Shown here piece by piece: positions 60,623 through 64,000 of a stretch of DNA of 64,000 nt. Source of the stretch: Aquanectria penicillioides (taxonomy: Eukaryota > Ascomycota > Sordariomycetes > Hypocreales > Nectriaceae). Under the pieces are notes generated by a model, which did not search any database, was not told the origin of the DNA, and saw nothing but the letters and a program-made list of their open reading frames with translations. The stretch lies in contig PYIU01000007.1 of the NCBI GenBank assembly GCA_003415625.1, positions 1,426,001 to 1,490,000 of the forward strand, read 5' to 3'. The position numbers were made by a program, and so were the translations under genes. Within the stretch, counting starts at the first letter, position 1. Each line of letters begins with the position of its first letter.

Positions 60623-62418
60623 ATGGCCTCATCCAACCCGTTCCGCAAGAAGGTGGCTTTAGCAGCTCCCGCGACCACCATTTCAACTGCCCCTATTTCC
60701 GCCGCCATCCGATTCCCTTCTCTCGACGCCATAGACACCTCTCCCGTTCCCCCGGAGCCTTCGGGCGCCGATAAAAAGTCAAAGATTATCAAGAAAGTTC
60801 GCGTTCTCTCGCCGCCACCCCTTTCTCCCGATTCCCCCGAATGGCCGTTCATGGCACCGCCACTCGCTTCCGGGCTGCAACCGCCTGGTGAGGGCGACCC
60901 TTTCGACGCAGCTTCAGCCGACGACAGTGATCGCGAGATCATGCCTTCTGCCGCCCCACCCCCGCCAAGTGATGAGAGTGCAGTCCCCGCCAATCCATTC
61001 AGCAAGACGTTGAAAGACATGGAAACGGCCAAGCTTGATCGGAAGCTAGTGAATGAGCGCCGGGAGGAGGGAAATATGCACAAGGCAGCCCATACTGCCC
61101 GGAGGTCTTTGGACGTAAATTCGTTCAAGCGACTGCTCATGACGGGAAACCTGGGGGCCGACGCATCTTCAGCCCAACAATCGATACCTCGACTTCAGAA
61201 AGGCGGCGCGGATTCGTCATCAATATCATTATCTTCGTCGACTTACGACGGCTCCAAGGACGGTCTGGCGACAGGAAGTGAGGCTCAAGACGTCTCACTC
61301 ATTTCCCGTGACACCTCGGATACTCCGGATGACGACCTTGACCATGGAAGCCTCTCAGACTCAAGTAATTCACTGCAGGTTGGGAGAGGTAAAAAACCCC
61401 CGCCACCACCAAGTTCTCGCCATGGCAAGTCCATCAAGCTCGAGCTCAAGGGTGAAGGCGATTTTCGTGACAGTGACTCTTTTGATGCACTGGGGCCCAA
61501 GTCATCATCTGATGTAAACAAGCCGCTACCACCAGAGCCTAATCAAAGGAGCTTTGAGAATGATGCCGAATCGCCATTTGATCGCGAATCAGCTGGCAAG
61601 GTTCCTGAAATCGATGCGCATGCGGTCCAGACAACACCCGGCGGTGGGAGGAAAGCAGGGCCCGCGCCGCCTCCAAGAAGAGGACACGCGAGGGCAGAAA
61701 GCAGGGGATTTGCCGTGAACATCCCCAAAGAAAGTCACTCAGCCCGGAATGACGAAACCCCGTCTAGGTCATCATCAATACGATCCAAAACTGAGCGCTC
61801 TCGCAATGATCCACACGCCTCTATACCGCCGCCTCCACCTCGAAGATTCCATGGATCAAGGCATTCAACCTCAATACCACCAGACGTTGTTGCGGCTGTC
61901 GGGTTGGCTGTGAGTCAATCCTCCACATCTTCCGGGCCGCACTCGGAGCTGGACAAACTAGCCGTCCCGACCTCTTCGACTTCATTTGAAGTGCCCACGT
62001 CTCGCAATTCTCAGTCAGGAAATTATAAGGTATCTGCCCCTCCGCCGCCGCCAACACGCAACGCGTCTGTTCGACGGCCTGCAAGTGTGAAGAGCGTGGA
62101 TACCAGCAGCCGACGCACCTCCGCCGAGACGAAACCCCACAGCGGGATTGCACCACCGCCACCCCGCGACGACAACGTGGAAGCAGTCGTGGGAGCATTG
62201 ATGGACCTTACAGGAGGACCAGTCTCGATGGAGTGCCAAGGACCGAGCAGAGGCTATTGGAAGAAGGCATTGGTACGCCTCAAGATAGTGTTGGTGTCCA
62301 CTCTGGCCTCGTATCTCCGCAATCGGCAACGGATAAAGGAAAGGGCGTCGACATCTTGGCTGATCTTGACGCCTTACGGAGAGAGGTTGATGCTTTGCGG
62401 GGGAAGATGAGCACATGA
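60623..62418 (+). CDS. proline-rich NPF-motif protein of unknown function, one frame break
   Basis: About 598 aa after restoring the frame; I do not recognise a catalytic domain. It starts MASSNPFRKK and contains a second motif NPFSKTL near residue 135. NPF tripeptides bind EH domains of endocytic proteins. Several polyproline blocks (KKPPPPPSSRHGKS, APPPRRGHAR, IPPPPPRRFHGSRH, APPPPPTRN and IAPPPPRDDN) are flanked by Arg/Lys and suit SH3 or EVH1 partners. The patch KKVRVLSPPPLSPDSPEWP looks conserved from memory of other fungal proteins. The C-terminus ILADLDALRREVDALRGKM could be a short coiled coil. The frame breaks near 62208-62214, where one added base gives LTRRTSLDGVPRTEQRLLEEG. An endocytic or actin-patch scaffold role is inference. 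Confidence 0.8.
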
Positions 62419-63272
62419 AGAGCATAGACTCGCTACCCAAGGTTCCCTTGAGTTAGTGTTCGTGTGCTCGTCTGAGAGTGAAAGCAAGTGCTGCGACATG
62501 GGGACTGTACTCGAACATTACGCTGTACGAGTCGGAAGAAACGATGACGGTTTGTACAGTTGGCGTTTTTCACGGTGGGTATTGTAGAGACATGGCTTTT
62601 GTTTTCAAATTATCGGGAGGATGGCGCCATGATGAGGATTGTATTGTAGACGATGGCGATGTCAGTCTTACACACGAACTTGACGATGAAGGAAGGATGG
62701 AATACTTTTTTGCCCAACTTTTTACATGCGAAGAAAGCTCACATGGCCCATCAGACCTTATCCTCTGCTCGTCGTTTGCCCTTAACCCCACTCACACTCG
62801 AAGGCGGCGAGGACCCTTGACGATTTCGTTGTAGTGACCCGAGGGAGCCGTGACAGCCGGCGCCCGATGGTGGACATTCCCGCGCGCTCCCAGCCCAGAG
62901 GCGGATGACCTCCCCCCCCTCCCCACTGGTCCGTTTGACCGGATACCGTATGTACAATGCTCTGTTGCAAAATGTATTCATGTAGCACGGTACATGGCTG
63001 GTAAGGCCAGGGATGGTTGATAGGGGGCAGTCATGGATGGCCACAGCACAGACTGCCGGGGATCCAGTGCTCGCCACGTCCAGGGATTTTGTTTGCGGGC
63101 GGTGTTTTCTAGCGAGGTTCCATTCTTTCCATCCCACCCACGCCAATAGCTCATACGTAAGGCGAGCGAGACGGGGCTCCACTCGAGCCGGCCGTTTGCT
63201 GCCTTGCCTGTTCTTGTCTGGCCTTGTCCTGTCACTTGTGCCTGTTGGCCTCCGGCTGCGGCTGTGGACTCC

Positions 63273-63313
63273 GGCTATGGGTTATGGGCTATGGGCTATG
63301 GGCTATGGGCTAT
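63273..63313 (+). repeat. GGGCTAT 7-bp tandem array
   Basis: Six near-identical 7-bp units, one reading GGGTTAT, ending in a G4 run. GGG recurs every 7 nt. Confidence 0.92.
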
Positions 63314-63357
63314 GGGGATGGTGGTGGATATGGGTGTGGGTGTGGGTAATGAGCAAC

Positions 63358-63392
63358 GGGCAGCGGGCAGCGGGCAACGGGCAGCGGGCTAC
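63358..63392 (+). repeat. GGGCAGC 7-bp tandem array
   Basis: Five units (GGGCAGC, GGGCAGC, GGGCAAC, GGGCAGC, GGGCTAC), with the same 7-bp period and GGGC core as the array 45 bp to the left. Confidence 0.92.
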
Positions 63393-64000
63393 GGATAATG
63401 GGGGTGCGCCTTGTGTCGGTGAGAACACAAGGGGAAGCTCTTTCTTATGCTATGGACGCCGGGACAATAGCTGAAGGAAGAAGCCATCACCAAAGGACGA
63501 GCGCCACGGCCGCGATGCGAACACGGCCCTGATTGAGTCGAGGAACAAGATAACACGGCTTGCAGGTCGGTCGATATTCAAGACGACAGACTGTCGTCAA
63601 ATGAGGCAAATTATTCACCACCAGAACGACAAGAGGCAGTGAACCGCATCCGACAAGCAAGCACCGCAAGGAACCGCCGCTCAGCGCAGTGAAACGGCCA
63701 TCGCATCGTCCCACTTGGAGAAGTGGACTCAGCTTCCCATCACGACACTCTGACTACACCGTCATTCTACACACATCCATCCCGCAACCGAACGCCTCTT
63801 CAACTGGCACCTGGCACCTTGACGCCTACGCCTACGCCTACGCCTATACCTGGCACCTGGCACCTGGCACCTACGCCTACCCCCCCTCGGCTCTCATTTA
63901 CTCTCTCTTCTCTGCTCTTTCTCTCCCGCATTTTCTAGAAACTCCACCTTACCACTTTGGTCGACCTATCCCAGTCCAACTTCAACCTCAGGTCGGCTTA

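Larger units (their letters stand above)
62419..64000. other. 3' flank and presumed leader of a gene beyond the right edge
   Basis: No gene is supported. Two 7-bp GGG-periodic arrays lie at 63273-63313 and 63358-63392, and CGCCTA and CCTGGCA short repeats at about 63816-63870. The last 150 nt are C/T-rich, like the leader of a + strand gene starting outside the window. Confidence 0.45.

Noticed and set aside
63273..63392. telomere-like repeat
   Set aside because: The unit GGGCTAT/GGGCAGC differs from the fungal TTAGGG repeat and genes lie on both sides.

Overview
This window is nuclear DNA of a filamentous ascomycete (Pezizomycotina), most likely a Sordariomycete of the Hypocreales type. The evidence is short introns of about 50-190 nt with GTATGT/GTAAGT/GTGAGT donors and CTAAC/CTGAC branch sites, a fungus-only WOPR regulator, a fungal Sec24/Dhh1/Mss4/Cft2 gene set, and CT-rich leaders without upstream ATGs. 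The species assignment is inference.

Layout. On + from the left edge: the 3' part of an acyl-CoA dehydrogenase, then dhh1 (DEAD-box mRNA decay helicase). A 6.7 kb gene-poor stretch follows, then mss4 (PI4P 5-kinase, +), coa6 (complex IV assembly, -) and sys1 (Golgi membrane protein, +). A degenerate gene with a fungal N-terminal (STAND/NLR-like) domain lies at 17.9-18.9 kb. Next come cft2 (pre-mRNA 3'-end processing, -) and pac2 (WOPR transcription regulator, -). A 14.6 kb stretch upstream of pac2 contains no gene I can support. The right half holds a mitochondrial asparaginyl-tRNA synthetase (-), a microbial-type PARG-domain protein (+), sec24 (COPII coat, -), linker histone H1 (+) and a proline-rich NPF-motif protein of unknown function (+). 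These are housekeeping genes and do not form a cluster or pathway.

The most important technical observation concerns six genes with conserved products: cft2 (three sites), pac2, the PARG-domain gene, sec24 (two sites), histone H1 and the NPF gene. Together they carry nine breaks of reading frame. Every break is repaired by adding exactly one base, and most fall in G/C homopolymers of 3-7 nt. This looks like systematic homopolymer under-calling in the assembly rather than gene decay. By contrast the 17.9-18.9 kb relic has +1-type shifts and an in-frame stop and looks truly decayed. Any gene call from this assembly should allow single-base losses.

The long gene-poor regions hold many microsatellites and short tandem repeats (GA, CA, AGC/AGT, AAG, a 5-mer, 7-mers, an 8-mer and an 11-mer), long poly-G/poly-C tracts and two 7-bp GGG-periodic arrays able to form G-quadruplexes. 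I found no rRNA, tRNA, CRISPR array or intact transposon. I did not find a convincing new biological system. The best candidates for a second look are the pac2 upstream region, the NPF/polyproline protein and the divergent PARG motif.
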